Shown: positions 6,480 through 7,368 of the stretch, piece by piece | How positions within the stretch are numbered: position 1 is the stretch's first letter | Layout of the letters: each line of letters begins with the position of its first letter | Source of the DNA: an uncultured Clostridia bacterium | GTDB lineage: Bacteria; Bacillota_A; Clostridia; Christensenellales; CAG-138 | Reading direction: 5' to 3' | NCBI GenBank assembly: GCA_947302865.1 | Contig: CAMYWS010000051.1 | Coordinates: forward strand, 1-7,368 | Length of the DNA: 7,368 bases | Program-made: the position numbers and the translations under genes | Notes under the pieces: model-generated | The model's database searches: none | Seen by the model: only the letters and a program-made list of their open reading frames with translations | Told to the model about the DNA's origin: nothing

Positions 6480-7368
6480 TGGAGCAGAAGGAAAAGAAAA
6501 AAGGCTGGCTTTCCCGCTTGAAGGAAGGCATGCACAAAACGAGCAACTGGTTTTCCACCCTGTTCAACAAGGACGGCATCAACGACGACTTCTATGAGGA
6601 ACTCGAGGAGGCCATGATCCTTGCAGACATGGGCATGGAGACGGCGGAACGGCTGCTGGACGGTCTTCGCGACAAGGTCAAAGCGGACAAGCTAAATGAC
6701 CGCGCGGACGCGAAAAAGGCGCTTGAGGGGCTGATTGCGGACGCGGTGAAGACCGATAAGCCCTTTCTGGGCGACGAAGGTCCCGCGGTGCTTTTGATCG
6801 TCGGCGTGAACGGCGTCGGCAAGACCACCACGATCGGCAAGATCGCAAACGAGTATGCGCAGGCGGGTCGTAAACCCATGATCGCGGCAGCGGATACCTT
6901 CCGCGCGGCGGCTGCCGAGCAGCTCGGCGAATGGGCAAACCGCGCGGGCGTGCCGATGGTGCGCCATCAGGAAGGCGCGGACCCGGCGGCGGTCGTGTTC
7001 GACGCGATCGCTTCTTATCGCGCGAAGGGCTGCGATCTGCTGCTCGTCGACACGGCGGGACGGCTGCACAACAAGAAGAACCTCATGAACGAGCTCAACA
7101 AGATCCGCCGCGTGATCGCGCGCGAGCTTCCGGACGTGCCGTGCGAGGTCCTGCTCGTGCTGGACGCGACCACGGGACAGAACGCCGTCGCGCAGGCGGA
7201 AGCGTTCCTGGAGGTCTGCGAGCTTACCGGCGTGATCCTCACAAAACTCGACGGCACAGCAAAGGGCGGCGTGACCGTGCAGATTTCCGATACGCTTAAG
7301 GTTCCGATCCGCTTCATCGGCGTGGGCGAAGGGATCGACGATCTCAAACGCTTCGACGCGGACGAGTT
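6479..7368 (+). CDS. ftsY: Signal recognition particle receptor FtsY (C-terminus cut off by the window)
   Basis: FtsY is the membrane-associated SRP-family GTPase that docks Ffh-bound ribosomes at the Sec translocon. The visible 296 codons start with a short basic amphipathic segment (KEKKKGWLSRLKEG, about 4-17) suited to membrane binding, with no long acidic A domain as in E. coli. The helical N domain follows to about residue 100, then the G domain: P-loop GVNGVGKT at 109-116, DTFRAAAAEQL at 139-149, DTAGR at 191-195, TKLDGTAKGG at 255-264 and the closing GVGEGIDDL at 281-289. Only a handful of C-terminal residues should be missing. The ATG shares one base with the smc stop (TAATG), and GGAGA at 6465-6469, inside smc, is a reasonable ribosome binding site. 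The smc-ftsY order is standard in Firmicutes, where ffh often follows. The reading frame has no stop before the window edge. Confidence 0.96.
   Translation, partial: MEQKEKKKGWLSRLKEGMHKTSNWFSTLFNKDGINDDFYEELEEAMILADMGMETAERLLDGLRDKVKADKLNDRADAKKALEGLIADAVKTDKPFLGDEGPAVLLIVGVNGVGKTTTIGKIANEYAQAGRKPMIAAADTFRAAAAEQLGEWANRAGVPMVRHQEGADPAAVVFDAIASYRAKGCDLLLVDTAGRLHNKKNLMNELNKIRRVIARELPDVPCEVLLVLDATTGQNAVAQAEAFLEVCELTGVILTKLDGTAKGGVTVQISDTLKVPIRFIGVGEGIDDLKRFDADE

Overview
The window is GC-rich, with codons ending mostly in G or C, and all six recognisable genes lie on the + strand. The order plsX - acpP - rnc - smc - ftsY is the conserved lipid / RNase III / chromosome-segregation / SRP-receptor block of Firmicutes. 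With the GC-rich codon use and short Gram-positive-type FtsY, it points to a high-GC member of the Clostridia, perhaps a gut lineage. The species cannot be named from the sequence.

Layout. (1) Positions 1-774 hold the tail of an export operon: the last codons of an upstream reading frame (probably an FtsX/MacB-type permease), a complete ABC ATPase of the MacB/LolD type, and a clear intrinsic terminator. (2) Positions 776-1873 hold a near-consensus sigma-A-type promoter and plsX (phosphate acyltransferase). (3) Positions 1870-2215 hold a second near-consensus promoter whose -35 box overlaps the plsX stop codon, a leader with a UUCG-tetraloop hairpin, acpP (acyl carrier protein) and a second intrinsic terminator. 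(4) From 2233 to the end lie rnc, smc and ftsY. They are joined by a 4-base ATGA overlap and a 1-base TAATG overlap; ftsY runs off the end of the window a few codons short of its usual C-terminus.

How the genes work together. PlsX makes acyl-phosphate from acyl-ACP, and ACP carries the growing acyl chain, so plsX and acpP supply phospholipid synthesis. RNase III processes double-stranded RNA, SMC condenses and segregates the chromosome, and FtsY is the membrane receptor for signal recognition particle. The regulatory layout suggests acpP is transcribed strongly as its own short unit. The rnc-smc-ftsY group lies just behind its terminator with no visible promoter and a poor ribosome binding site, and so is probably expressed at a much lower level by read-through.

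This is a conserved housekeeping region. I found no mobile element, CRISPR array, RNA gene, defence system or unknown gene. The points worth a second look concern regulatory layout: the acpP promoter and leader, and the terminator before rnc.
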